Shown here in pieces: positions 15,552 to 24,698 of a stretch of 59,057 nt of DNA (its first letter is position 1; every line of letters begins with the position of its first letter). The translations under genes were made by a program, and so were the position numbers. The stretch is from an uncultured Pseudomonadales bacterium. Lineage in GTDB: Bacteria; Pseudomonadota; Gammaproteobacteria; Pseudomonadales; Azotimanducaceae. The stretch is taken from contig CAKZWF010000044.1 of the NCBI GenBank assembly GCA_937921865.1, positions 1 to 59,057 of the forward strand. The letters are read 5' to 3'. The notes beneath the pieces are model-generated. The model did no database searches. It was given only the letters and a program-made list of their open reading frames with translations, and was not told where the DNA came from.

Positions 15552-17468
15552 ATGCGCTTGAACTTGTTCAAGATGATCATCGCCGGGTGTTGTGCTCTGG
15601 CGTCAAGTGCTTCCGCTGCGCAGTGGGACCGGTACGGCGGGCAGGGTGGACGACAGTTCACTGAACTCGATCAGATCCATTCAGACAACCTGGCACGCTT
15701 GAGCCAGGCCTGGGTGTTTCGAACGGGTGACCTGAATCAGAACTTTTCCAGGAAAAGCCACTCCTTTCAAACCAATCCAATTTACTGGAATGAACTGCTG
15801 TTCATCTCTACCAGTGCCAATTGGGTGATCGCCGTCAATGCGACGTCGGGTGAGGAAGTCTGGCGTTTCGATCCTCAATTGCCGAAAGCGATCGGTTATT
15901 CCGAAAGCGCATCCCGGGGCGTGAGTCTCTGGCATGGTGACAGTGAAGTCTGCGCGGATCGAATTTTCCTGGGCACGCTCGTCGGCCAGGTCTATGCGCT
16001 GAACGCGTTGACCGGCGAACTCTGCAACGACTTCGGCGAAGGTGGCAGCGTTGATATGAGCAAAGGAGTAGGCGAGGTGGATATTGGTGATTATGGCATC
16101 ACCTCGCCACCGGCTGTGTTAGGGGACCTGCTCATTGTCGGTTCCGCGATTGGCGACAATCGAGCCGTACGTTCGGAGCGCGGTATCGTGCGCGCCTTGG
16201 ATGTCAGAACGGGCGCGTTGCTCTGGCTGTGGGATCCCATACCCCGTTCCAGTGCTGACCCGGCATATAGCAGTTGGGCTGACGACAGCGCGGCGATCGC
16301 GGGTTCTGCCAACGCCTGGGCGCCACTCAGTGTGGACGAAGAGCGGGATCTGGTGTTTGTTCCGACCTCCAGCCCCAGTCCAGACTTTTATGGCGGCGAG
16401 CGTCTTGGGGACAATCGCTATGCAAATTCGCTGGTGGCGCTGCGGGGCAGTACCGGGCAGGTGGTCTGGCATCAGCAACTCGTTCACCACGATGTCTGGG
16501 ATTACGATGTTCCTTCGCAACCAACCCTTACAACGTTGCAGGTTGACGGTGAGCGGCTGCCCGCTGTGATGGTCGTGACTAAAACGGCCATGCTCTATGG
16601 GTTTCATCGTGACACTGGCCAGCCGCTCATTGGCATGACGGAACAAACGGTGCCCGCCAGTGATGTGCCGGGTGAACGCCTTTCACCAACACAGCCCTTT
16701 TCCAGCATTCCACCGCTGGCCGATCAAGGGGCTCTCACGGTCGATGATGCATTCGGAATCGCCTGGTTCGATGAACAGGCCTGCGCTGCGACGATCGAGA
16801 ACTTCCGCTCGGAAGGGATATTCACACCGCCGACACTGCAGGGAACCATTCTGAACCCCAGTTACGCTGGCGGGGCAAATTGGGGCGGGGTGGCCGTTGA
16901 TGAGTCTCGGCAGATAGCCGTTGCCAATGTTAATCAGATTCCTGCACTGGTGCGGTTGATCCCGCGCGAGGAACTCGATGCAATTCGGGCGACGGGTGAA
17001 CTTGATGACTGGGATATTTCCAGAATGGCTGGCACACCCTATTTCATGGCCCGGCGGATCTTTCTGTCGCCAATTGGTCTTCCCTGCACACGGCCACCGT
17101 GGGGCAAGCTGGTCGCGGTAGATCTAGTCAGTCAGAACATCCTCTGGGAGGTGCCGCTGGGCCGTATCACCGATATCGCGCCTGCCCCGATCCCGAACTT
17201 TGAGTGGGGAGTGCCCAATATGGGCGGTCCTCTGCTCACGAAATCAGGTCTGATTGTCATTGGTGCAGCCGCCGAACACGCATTACGAATATATGATGTG
17301 CACACTGGCGAGGAGCTCTGGTACCAGCGTCTACCCGCGGCAGCGCTGGCGACCCCGATGAGTTATGAAGTCGACGGTGTGCAATACATTGCGATTGCGG
17401 CAGGTGGTCATGATCAGCTGGGCCTGGAACGAGGGGATTACCTGGTGGTATTTCGTCTGTCTGAGTAA
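15552..17468 (+). CDS. PQQ-dependent quinoprotein dehydrogenase (glucose-dehydrogenase-like), secreted
   Basis: A 638-residue beta-propeller enzyme with a signal peptide (cleavage after SSASAAQ, about residue 24). It oxidises a sugar or alcohol in the periplasm and passes electrons through PQQ. Repeated tryptophan-docking-type segments are visible: GEEVWRFDP, GALLWLWDP, GQVVWHQQLVHHDVWDYDVP, NILWEVPLG and GEELWYQRLP. The HHDVWDYD stretch near residue 310 belongs to membrane-type glucose and related quinate dehydrogenases. It lacks the N-terminal membrane helices of mGDH and any cytochrome domain, so a separate electron acceptor is needed. The substrate is unknown. Confidence 0.88.
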   Translation: MRLNLFKMIIAGCCALASSASAAQWDRYGGQGGRQFTELDQIHSDNLARLSQAWVFRTGDLNQNFSRKSHSFQTNPIYWNELLFISTSANWVIAVNATSGEEVWRFDPQLPKAIGYSESASRGVSLWHGDSEVCADRIFLGTLVGQVYALNALTGELCNDFGEGGSVDMSKGVGEVDIGDYGITSPPAVLGDLLIVGSAIGDNRAVRSERGIVRALDVRTGALLWLWDPIPRSSADPAYSSWADDSAAIAGSANAWAPLSVDEERDLVFVPTSSPSPDFYGGERLGDNRYANSLVALRGSTGQVVWHQQLVHHDVWDYDVPSQPTLTTLQVDGERLPAVMVVTKTAMLYGFHRDTGQPLIGMTEQTVPASDVPGERLSPTQPFSSIPPLADQGALTVDDAFGIAWFDEQACAATIENFRSEGIFTPPTLQGTILNPSYAGGANWGGVAVDESRQIAVANVNQIPALVRLIPREELDAIRATGELDDWDISRMAGTPYFMARRIFLSPIGLPCTRPPWGKLVAVDLVSQNILWEVPLGRITDIAPAPIPNFEWGVPNMGGPLLTKSGLIVIGAAAEHALRIYDVHTGEELWYQRLPAAALATPMSYEVDGVQYIAIAAGGHDQLGLERGDYLVVFRLSE

Positions 17469-17565
17469 TTTTGCAGAAGATGACAGTTGGCGCGTTCTTG
17501 TTACCGTGGGATTGCAGCAGATCAGCAGAACCGGTGAGACGCTGGTTTAAGCGCTTCTGGAAACG

Positions 17566-19179
17566 TTACTGCGACTCCAGCGGTGAAAGAACCAGACGTT
17601 TGCCCTGCAATCCCGCCGGTCGAGGCACATTGATCATTGGCGCCAGCGTCGGCGCGATATCTATGGTTGCCGCGGGTTCGCTGGTCACACCTGGAGAGAT
17701 GCCCGCGCCGAAGAACACCAGTGGCACATGCCGATCGTATTCGTAAAGCGATCCGTGACTGGTACCGGTATCTCCCCCGACCAGGCAGCCTTCTGCGGTT
17801 TGCAGGTAAAGGTCTCCGACGTTCGGCGGTGCTAACGAGTTGCGAATCAACCGAGCGTGCTCGTTTGTGGATTGCCGTAACTCATCTGCCGTCCAGGCAG
17901 CGTGGATGGCCGGTTGTGCTTCGAGTAGTCCTTCGAGATCCGCGATGATCTGCTCGGGTGTTGTGCCGAGTTCTCTGGCCAGTGAGTGGTTTATGTACAG
18001 TTGACTCTCAGCAAAATTAACCAGATTCCATGGGCCGGTAAAAGGCGCGGTATAAGACCAGTACACTTCCCACCACAACGAAAATATCAGCTCGATGGCG
18101 TTTGTGCGCTCAGCGAGGCAGGCAGGGGCGCTAGCTGTTGCACTTGAGGCGTCTTCGGGAATCGGCAACACGCCGTGATCTGAGGTTAAGACAATCAATA
18201 TGTTGTCCAGACCGACATGGTCGTCGAGTGCCTGCAGCAATCGCTCGATTTCCACGTCCAGTCGCCGCAAGGTGTCCATTGACTCGGAGCTGTGAGGACC
18301 GTACAGGTGCCCTACGGTATCCGTGGCGGCATACGACAGAGCCAGCAGGTCGGTGGTGTCGTCTTCGCCCAGACCTTCCTGGCTGATGAGTTCGATGGCC
18401 AGTGAGGTGACGATCTGGTCTATATAGGGTGATGCGTAGATCTGATTGACGCGGTCTTCCAGGTCCCCTGAGTTCAAAGGGTGGGGCGAGATGCGTTCAA
18501 ATTCGTCTGACTCAAATTCGAAGCTGTCAGGTCTCGGTCCCAGTGCGGGATGTGTCCACTCGCCTGGCAGGCCTTGAAGCCAGGCAGGTTGGTTTGAATT
18601 GCCGCCATTAAAAGATTTGAGCCAGCCAGGCAGACTTTCCAGGTAGTAGCTGCTGCTTGTGAACTGCCCGGTTTCTCGGTCCAGCCAGAAACTGGCATCG
18701 CTATACTGCCCACCTAATGTGATAGCTGCCCGGTCTTTGGCTGCAAGGGTGAAAACCCTGGCCGTTGGATCGGCGGCTTTCATCCAGTCCCCGAGCGTGG
18801 TTGCCTGCAGGCGTTTGGGTGAACGGCCCTCTGTACCACCAATAACCGGGTGTTCAGGATCTTCCACACAGTAGCGGGTTTGCCAGCTCTGGCGGTCAAA
18901 GTATTCGTTGCCGCCGATCCCGTTGCGGCTGGGATTGACGCCGGTAAGCATCACCGCATGACCGGGGCAGGTGCTGGTTGCTGAGTGGTCGAGCATGGCA
19001 TTGCTGAACATGCGTCCGTTGCGGCTGAGATCACCTAGCCCGCCCGGCAGTTCAGTGGTGAGCCGGTCCGAGCGTAGTTGATCTACCGCAATCAGGATCA
19101 CAAGGCGAGGTTGCTGGGCATAGGCCTGAGCCTGCAGCATTGTCGCAACCAGCAGTAAAGTGGCTATGCGCAATTCCAA
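17566..19179 (-). CDS. PafA-like alkaline phosphatase (phosphomonoesterase), secreted
   Basis: A 537-residue member of the alkaline phosphatase superfamily with a signal peptide ending AYAQ (residue 22). The residues known from the PafA monoesterase branch are all present: metal ligands D33, D287, H291, D334, H335 and H475, nucleophile T70 in STCPGHA, N91 in NEYFD, and the K148-D-R150 pair that favours monoesters over diesters. It should release phosphate from organic phosphomonoesters in the periplasm. It converges with the PQQ dehydrogenase and lies 24 bp downstream of an SDR gene on the same strand, so they may share a transcript. Confidence 0.88.
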   Translation of the reverse strand: MELRIATLLLVATMLQAQAYAQQPRLVILIAVDQLRSDRLTTELPGGLGDLSRNGRMFSNAMLDHSATSTCPGHAVMLTGVNPSRNGIGGNEYFDRQSWQTRYCVEDPEHPVIGGTEGRSPKRLQATTLGDWMKAADPTARVFTLAAKDRAAITLGGQYSDASFWLDRETGQFTSSSYYLESLPGWLKSFNGGNSNQPAWLQGLPGEWTHPALGPRPDSFEFESDEFERISPHPLNSGDLEDRVNQIYASPYIDQIVTSLAIELISQEGLGEDDTTDLLALSYAATDTVGHLYGPHSSESMDTLRRLDVEIERLLQALDDHVGLDNILIVLTSDHGVLPIPEDASSATASAPACLAERTNAIELIFSLWWEVYWSYTAPFTGPWNLVNFAESQLYINHSLARELGTTPEQIIADLEGLLEAQPAIHAAWTADELRQSTNEHARLIRNSLAPPNVGDLYLQTAEGCLVGGDTGTSHGSLYEYDRHVPLVFFGAGISPGVTSEPAATIDIAPTLAPMINVPRPAGLQGKRLVLSPLESQ

Positions 19180-19203
19180 CTCCGGCAGACGGTTGCGACC
19201 TGA

Positions 19204-20070
19204 CTAAAGTTCAATGCCAAAATACTCAGAAAACTTGGCGTTGTACTCGGTATCACTGAGGTCTGCGCCCATTCGAATCCAGTCTTCAGAAGGTACTTTG
19301 AAGCGCGCTGCCATGAAGCCTTCCGCATCCGGACCAACCGGCCATCGCAGCTTGTAGTCTTCCGTGGAGATTGCCTCGGAAATTGCTTCAGCCACAAGTT
19401 GAGGAGACACCGCCCGCTTGAATCCAGCTGCAAAAACTTTACCGTTGCGGCGCATGATCGGCTGATACGGCGAAGTTTTTTCATAACGTGTCTGTTCTGC
19501 CGAGTTCTCGAAAATGTTGGTCATGATTACCCCCGGTTCCACATTCACCACGCGCACCCCGAAGCGATAAGTCTCATGAGCCAGTGCTTCCCCCAGGCAC
19601 TCCAGCGCCCACTTTGATGCTGAGTAAGCGATCTGATTCGGCGTTGCCTGCAGACCTACTGCCGAGGTGATATTGACGATGCAGCCAGTCTGGCGCTCCC
19701 GCATCGACGGCAGCACTGCCTGGATACAACGGACTGCGCCGAAGTAGTTGGTTTCAAACATCTGCTTGTGTTCATCTTCGGGCGTGAGCTCCAGCGGAGA
19801 TGCGCCGCCGATACCTGCATTGTTGACAAGCACGTCAACCGGTCCTTGTTCATGGATTGCTGCAAAAGCAGCTGCCACCGACCCGGCATCACAGATGTCC
19901 AGTTGGACAATCTCGATTGGCAGAGACTCTTCAGCTGCCGCTGTTCTCAATGCGTCGGATTTGGTCAGGTTGCGCATACCGGCGAATACCCGATAACCAT
20001 TGCGGGCCAGATGCAGACTGGTCGTGAGACCTATGCCGGTACTGGTACCTGTTATGACTGCAATCTTCAT
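19204..20070 (-). CDS. Short-chain dehydrogenase/reductase (SDR)
   Basis: A 288-residue SDR with cofactor loop TGTSTGIGLTT at residues 7-17, NNAGIGG near 87, the Ser in NITSAVG near 135, and YSASKWA near 149. FAGMRN after beta-2 with an Arg suggests NADP(H). The longer C-terminal part (about 60 residues beyond the catalytic core) resembles retinol- or 17-beta-hydroxysteroid-dehydrogenase-like SDRs. The substrate is unknown. The 24-bp gap to the phosphatase gene suggests co-transcription. The 129 bp upstream to the GMC small-subunit gene holds nothing recognisable. Confidence 0.86.
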   Translation of the reverse strand: MKIAVITGTSTGIGLTTSLHLARNGYRVFAGMRNLTKSDALRTAAAEESLPIEIVQLDICDAGSVAAAFAAIHEQGPVDVLVNNAGIGGASPLELTPEDEHKQMFETNYFGAVRCIQAVLPSMRERQTGCIVNITSAVGLQATPNQIAYSASKWALECLGEALAHETYRFGVRVVNVEPGVIMTNIFENSAEQTRYEKTSPYQPIMRRNGKVFAAGFKRAVSPQLVAEAISEAISTEDYKLRWPVGPDAEGFMAARFKVPSEDWIRMGADLSDTEYNAKFSEYFGIEL

Positions 20071-20199
20071 CTTTTCTCCTGTTGGTTCTCAGGCAACGCG
20101 AACTGGCCCAATTGATTCGGTGGGATCCAGTATGCCCCATCAAGTCGATTTTTTGATGAGAGAAAATCCCGCGAGTGAATGTGGCGACGGATACAACGG

Positions 20200-20685
20200 T
20201 CAGCTGTTGTTGGTTGGCCGGTAGATGGGCCCTCGTGCGCGCACAGGATCCAGCAGTGACCAGTCACCATCGCTGACTTCGTAGCCCTGTGGAAATGGTG
20301 GCCTGGGTTCCATATCCAAGGAAGCCATCACTCGATCATCTCGGTAGTAACACTGAATCGTTAATGCCATCAGTAGACCGGCGATCTCCGGGTGCTGTTC
20401 ACGGAACCATTCGACTGCCAGATCCTGTGACTCGGCTGCTCTGTCTTGGCCAGCGGAGTCGTTGCTGGTTTCGATGTAGGTATGTAGCGCGTCCAGAGCG
20501 GGTGTTAGCAGCGGTAGCTGTTGGGCACCGGCCATCAGGATGGCAGCTACGATGGTCGGGTCATCGGCCCCTGGCACCTGATGCACCTCACTGGGTGGAA
20601 TCATCGCCTGAAGAACCCGTCTCAGCATGCGCTGTTGAACGGCGCTCAAGGGTCCATCGCTGCTGATGATGTTTTCAGAGTTCAT
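20200..20685 (-). CDS. Gluconate 2-dehydrogenase subunit 3-like protein
   Basis: A 161-residue protein resembling the small (gamma) subunit of FAD-dependent gluconate, fructose and related dehydrogenases. Seen are LSAVQQRMLRRVLQAMIPP near the start, a middle Ala/Leu-rich helical region, and the ending CYYRDDRVMASLDMEPRPPFPQGYEV. The family usually carries a Tat or Sec signal; none is obvious here, so this complex may be cytoplasmic. It lies 8 bp downstream of the GMC large-subunit gene and should form a complex with it. No cytochrome c subunit gene follows. Confidence 0.8.
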   Translation of the reverse strand: MNSENIISSDGPLSAVQQRMLRRVLQAMIPPSEVHQVPGADDPTIVAAILMAGAQQLPLLTPALDALHTYIETSNDSAGQDRAAESQDLAVEWFREQHPEIAGLLMALTIQCYYRDDRVMASLDMEPRPPFPQGYEVSDGDWSLLDPVRARGPIYRPTNNS

Positions 20686-20693
20686 GTTTCACC

Positions 20694-22328
20694 TCAATCA
20701 AACAGGTTCGCCAGCCGCTGTTTCATCGAATCGGTGATGTACAGCGCCAGTGCGGAGATGGTGCGGGTTGGGTTGACACCCGCAGATGTGACAAACACGC
20801 TGCCATCGACAATGAACAGGTTCTTCACATCGTGACTGCGTCCCCACTCATTGACGACTGACGTCTCGGGGTCGGTGCCCATGCGGGCAGTTCCCATCAG
20901 ATGCCAGCCACCTACCGCGAGAGGGGACTCTGACAGGACATCTACTGCACCCGCGGCTCGCAACACATCGGTTGCCCGCGCGACCGCGTGATCGAGCATG
21001 TTGCGACTGTTTTCGCTCAGGGTGTAGTCGATGCGTGGCGATGGAACGCCGTCTGAATCCTTCAGGTGGGGATCCAGCGTTACTGTATTGTGGGCTTCCG
21101 GCAGGTCTTCGCAGATTGCCACCATGCCGGTAATTCGATTATGCAGCGCTCGATAGGCGTCGTGGTGAGCGGCTCCCCAGGGGATGCGGCCGGAAGCCAT
21201 GCCGCCCAGTGCGGTCATTACCGCGCCACGGCCACGGGTCATCTCAAAGGTGTAGCCACGCAGGAAATCGTGTTCATCACGGGTCTCGTAAAATTCCTGA
21301 CTCCACAGACAATCGATCGGACCTCGATAGCCGTCCTGGGCTTCTTCGAAAACACCGGAGATTGAAGCGTAAGGATGAAACATCAGATTCCGGCCGACCA
21401 GGCCGCTGGAATTGGCGAGACCGTTCGGGAATCGCTGCGATGTTGAATTCAGCAGAATTCGTGGAGTACCCACTCCGTTCATTGCCAGCACAACGACTTC
21501 CGCGCGGATGTGCTGACGCACGCCGTCTGCGTCGAAATAGATGGCACCTGTCGCGCGGTCGTTATCATCGACGGTAACTGCGGAGACACGGCATCGGGTA
21601 CGAAGCTCAACGCCTGCTCGTATTGCCGCCGGCCAGTAGGTGATATCGGTACTGGCTTTGGCGCCCTGAGCGCAGCCGCTCAGACAGGCCCCGAGATTGA
21701 TGCAGCGGTCACGACCTTCATAAGGTTGTGTGGCGATGGCTGAATCGGACGGCCACCAGTGCCAGCCGCGGGCATTGAATCCTCTGGCGACAGTTTCCCC
21801 TGCGCGCCCGAGAGGTAGCGGTGGCATCAGTGAGTTTTTTGGTGGATGGGCGGGGTAGGCGGGGTCACCGACCAGGCCGGAAACACCGGTGATCTGATCA
21901 TCCTGGTCATAGAAGGGTGCCAGGGTCTCATAGTCAATCGGCCAGTCATCGGCGACACCATCAAGGCTTCTGACTCGGAAATCAGACGGATGGAACCTCG
22001 GATAATGACCCGCATACAGGATGGTGCCACCGCCAACACCGTTGAAATTAGCAATTTTGATCGGCGAATGATCGTCGTTGATTGGATAGTCGGTAATTCG
22101 CCCACGGTTATTCGGACTGATGCTGAATTCACCGAAACTGCGCGCTTCGAAGTCGCGGGTGGTGCTCGGATAATCGGACGGGTTCATCCATTCACCCTGT
22201 TCCAGGCAAACGATGCGCATCTTGGTTTCCGCCAGATTCCAGGCGGCAGCAGCACCAGACGCACCCGCACCGATAATCAGCACATCAACCTGTTCATCAG
22301 CTTGTTTATCAACCCGACTCTCAACCAT
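20694..22328 (-). CDS. GMC-family FAD dehydrogenase, large subunit
   Basis: A 544-residue flavoprotein. It shows the dinucleotide motif DVLIIGAGASGAAAAWNLAE near the N-terminus, a flavin-contact stretch GVGGGTILYAGHY, and a C-terminal GMC block with WHLMGTARMG (catalytic His region) and SAGVNPTRTISALAL. It should oxidise an alcohol or sugar acid. The ATG at 22328 is preferred over 22400 because GGAGGT lies eight bases upstream; it overlaps the end of slyD by eight bases, suggesting translational coupling. The four-Cys segment CINLGACLSGCAQGA near the middle is typical of gluconate-dehydrogenase-like members. No signal peptide is visible. Confidence 0.87.
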   Translation of the reverse strand: MVESRVDKQADEQVDVLIIGAGASGAAAAWNLAETKMRIVCLEQGEWMNPSDYPSTTRDFEARSFGEFSISPNNRGRITDYPINDDHSPIKIANFNGVGGGTILYAGHYPRFHPSDFRVRSLDGVADDWPIDYETLAPFYDQDDQITGVSGLVGDPAYPAHPPKNSLMPPLPLGRAGETVARGFNARGWHWWPSDSAIATQPYEGRDRCINLGACLSGCAQGAKASTDITYWPAAIRAGVELRTRCRVSAVTVDDNDRATGAIYFDADGVRQHIRAEVVVLAMNGVGTPRILLNSTSQRFPNGLANSSGLVGRNLMFHPYASISGVFEEAQDGYRGPIDCLWSQEFYETRDEHDFLRGYTFEMTRGRGAVMTALGGMASGRIPWGAAHHDAYRALHNRITGMVAICEDLPEAHNTVTLDPHLKDSDGVPSPRIDYTLSENSRNMLDHAVARATDVLRAAGAVDVLSESPLAVGGWHLMGTARMGTDPETSVVNEWGRSHDVKNLFIVDGSVFVTSAGVNPTRTISALALYITDSMKQRLANLFD

Positions 22329-22818
22329 GGTGGTGACCTCCAGGGCCATGCACGTGCCCGTGAGACAGCTCTTCGGGCGCCGCTTCCCGAACCTCGACAA
22401 TCTCCAGGTCGAAGGTCAGTGACTGTCCGGCAAATGGATGGTTGAGATCCACGTCGACAACCTTGTTTCCCACTTTCAGTACGGTGACTGAGCGAGCACC
22501 CTGTTCGGTGTGCAGCTGGACATTCATGCCTGGTTTGAGTTTTGGCGATTTAGGCAGGTATTTCTTCGACACCCGCTGGGTCCAGTCGTCGCGCCGCTCT
22601 CCGTAGGCGTCTTCGGCAGCAAGCGTGACGGAGACATGGTCGCCGGCGCAGTGACCTTCAAGGGTGGCTTCAACCCCTTTCAGAACGTTGCCGTGACCCT
22701 GCATAACTGCCAAAGGCTCGCTGTCGAAAGTGGACTCCAGCTCAGAGTCCGATGCGTCTTTGATCCGGTAGTGGAACCGGACAACCCGGTCTTTTGCGAC
22801 AGTCAGTTCGCTGCTCAT
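22321..22818 (-). CDS. slyD: SlyD-like FKBP-type peptidyl-prolyl isomerase
   Basis: A 165-residue FKBP-type prolyl isomerase and chaperone. The N-terminal FKBP half carries VVRFHYRIKDASDSE and GHGNVLKGVEATLEGHCAGD; the insert-in-flap domain follows, with LAAEDAYGERRDD. The C-terminus (HGHVHGPGGHHHG) has six His residues and should bind nickel or other metal, as in SlyD. It lies between recQ and the GMC gene on the minus strand and overlaps the latter by eight bases. Metal delivery to the GMC complex has no support beyond position. Confidence 0.88.
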   Translation of the reverse strand: MSSELTVAKDRVVRFHYRIKDASDSELESTFDSEPLAVMQGHGNVLKGVEATLEGHCAGDHVSVTLAAEDAYGERRDDWTQRVSKKYLPKSPKLKPGMNVQLHTEQGARSVTVLKVGNKVVDVDLNHPFAGQSLTFDLEIVEVREAAPEELSHGHVHGPGGHHHG

Positions 22819-22896
22819 CTGCGTTGGCTCTCGTCTGCTGAATTTGAGGTTACTCGGACCTCAAGCATCAACGAAAAATCCTGCTGATGCCAGTCT

Positions 22897-24693
22897 TCAG
22901 CGGGCCGGCTGGAACTGGTGAATTATGTCGAGGAAAATCTGGCCGTACTTTTCGAGTTTGGCCTGACCGATACCGGAGATCTGCAGCAGGTCTTCAACCC
23001 GCTGCGGTCGTTGCTGGATCATGTCGACGAGAGTTGCGTCGTGAAAAATGACATAGGGCGGGATACCGTGGGCGCTGGCAATCTCGCGACGGGTCTCGCG
23101 CAGCGCATCCATGAGATCCTCGTCTTCCAGTTCGAGCTCAATTCTGACACTGGCTCGGCGTTTTTTCGGTTTGTCGGGCTCTTCTCTCAGCTGCAGCGTA
23201 GTTTCGCCGCGCAGCAGGCCTCGTGCGCTCTGGGTCAGGCGCAGCGCGCCGAATTGACCGTGCTCAACGCTCAAAAATCCTCGTACGACCAGCTGGCGGA
23301 AGATGGATCGCCACTGATTGTCGGAATAGGCAGCGCCGATGCCGAAGGTGCTGAGCTGGTCATGACCGAACTTCTGGACCTTGTCGCGTTGCTGGCCTCT
23401 GAGGACGTCGATCACGTGGCCGGCACCAAAGCGCTGTCCGGTTCGATAGACGCACGACAGAGCCTTCTGAGCTGCTTCAGTGCCATCCCAGGTGACCGGC
23501 GGTCGCAGACAGATATCGCAGTTGCCGCACGGTTGCGGCATGAACTCACCGAAATAGGCGAGTAATTGCTGCCGGCGACACGCAGTGACCTCACACCAGC
23601 CAAGCAGCGCATCGATCTTGGCCCGGTCGATGCGTTTGTGGTTCTCATCAGCCTGAGACTCTTCGACCATTCTGGAGACTCTGACCACGTCCTGCAGACC
23701 ATAGACCATCCAGGCATCTGCTGGTTGTCCGTCGCGACCGGCTCGGCCGGTTTCCTGGTAGTAGGCTTCCATGCTTTTAGGCAGGTCGAGGTGGGCGACA
23801 AAACGCACGTCGGGCTTGTCGATGCCCATACCGAAGGCGACTGTAGCCACCATGATCACTGCATCGTCCCTGAGAAAGCACTCCTGATTGCGATTGCGCT
23901 CTTCGGTACTCAGACCGGCGTGGTAGGGCAGTGCATCGAAACCCTGGCCATGCAGCCACTCAGCGGTGGCTTCGACACTTTTACGTGACAGACAGTAGAC
24001 GATGCCGCTGTGCTTTGAGTGTTCGCCCAGGAACTCGCGCAGCTGTTTGCGGGCATCTGTCTTTGGCTGCACCGAGTAGCAGATGTTCGGGCGATCGAAG
24101 CCGCCGACAAATCTCTTAGGCTGGTGTAGGGCCAGACGGGAGATAATGTCTTCCCGGGTGCGCTCGTCGGCAGTTGCCGTCAACGCCAGACGTGGGACTC
24201 CGGGAAACACCTCAGCAAGCCTGTGCAGCTCGAGATAGTCCTGACGAAAGTCATGTCCCCAGGAAGATACGCAGTGAGCCTCATCGATTGCAATCAGCGA
24301 GACATCAGCGCGGCTCAGGCTGGCCAGCGTGTCTTCGCGCAACAGCCGTTCCGGGGCAACGTAGAGGAGATCGAGTTCACCGGCCGCAACGGCTGTCATG
24401 ACCCGCTGTTGTTCGGAAGGATCTAGAGACGAGTTCAGATAGGCGGCAGCAACCCCAACTTCGTGCAGAGCAGCCACCTGATCGCGCATCAGTGCAATTA
24501 ACGGTGATACCACGATGCCGAGACCCGGCTGGAGCAGGGCGGGGATCTGGTAGCACAGCGATTTACCGCCGCCAGTCGGCATCAGCACCAGGGCGTCATC
24601 ACCCTGGCAGACATGGTCGATGATCTCGGCCTGCTGGCCTCTGAACTGATCGAACCCGTAGATCCTACGGAGTAGTTCCAGCGCGTCGCTCAT
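22897..24693 (-). CDS. recQ: ATP-dependent DNA helicase RecQ
   Basis: A 598-residue 3'-5' DNA helicase for recombination and replication-fork repair. It has Walker [12 protein letters not shown], the DEAH box IAIDEAH, aromatic-rich loop [11 protein letters not shown], motif [12 protein letters not shown], a zinc-binding RecQ-Ct region with [10 protein letters not shown] and CGNCDIC, a winged helix, and a C-terminal HRDC domain ([11 protein letters not shown] to [16 protein letters not shown]). Length is typical. The ATG at 24693 begins six bases after the stop of the DEAD-box helicase gene, so both are in one operon. Confidence 0.94.
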   Translation of the reverse strand: MSDALELLRRIYGFDQFRGQQAEIIDHVCQGDDALVLMPTGGGKSLCYQIPALLQPGLGIVVSPLIALMRDQVAALHEVGVAAAYLNSSLDPSEQQRVMTAVAAGELDLLYVAPERLLREDTLASLSRADVSLIAIDEAHCVSSWGHDFRQDYLELHRLAEVFPGVPRLALTATADERTREDIISRLALHQPKRFVGGFDRPNICYSVQPKTDARKQLREFLGEHSKHSGIVYCLSRKSVEATAEWLHGQGFDALPYHAGLSTEERNRNQECFLRDDAVIMVATVAFGMGIDKPDVRFVAHLDLPKSMEAYYQETGRAGRDGQPADAWMVYGLQDVVRVSRMVEESQADENHKRIDRAKIDALLGWCEVTACRRQQLLAYFGEFMPQPCGNCDICLRPPVTWDGTEAAQKALSCVYRTGQRFGAGHVIDVLRGQQRDKVQKFGHDQLSTFGIGAAYSDNQWRSIFRQLVVRGFLSVEHGQFGALRLTQSARGLLRGETTLQLREEPDKPKKRRASVRIELELEDEDLMDALRETRREIASAHGIPPYVIFHDATLVDMIQQRPQRVEDLLQISGIGQAKLEKYGQIFLDIIHQFQPAR

Positions 24694-24698
24694 TGCGC

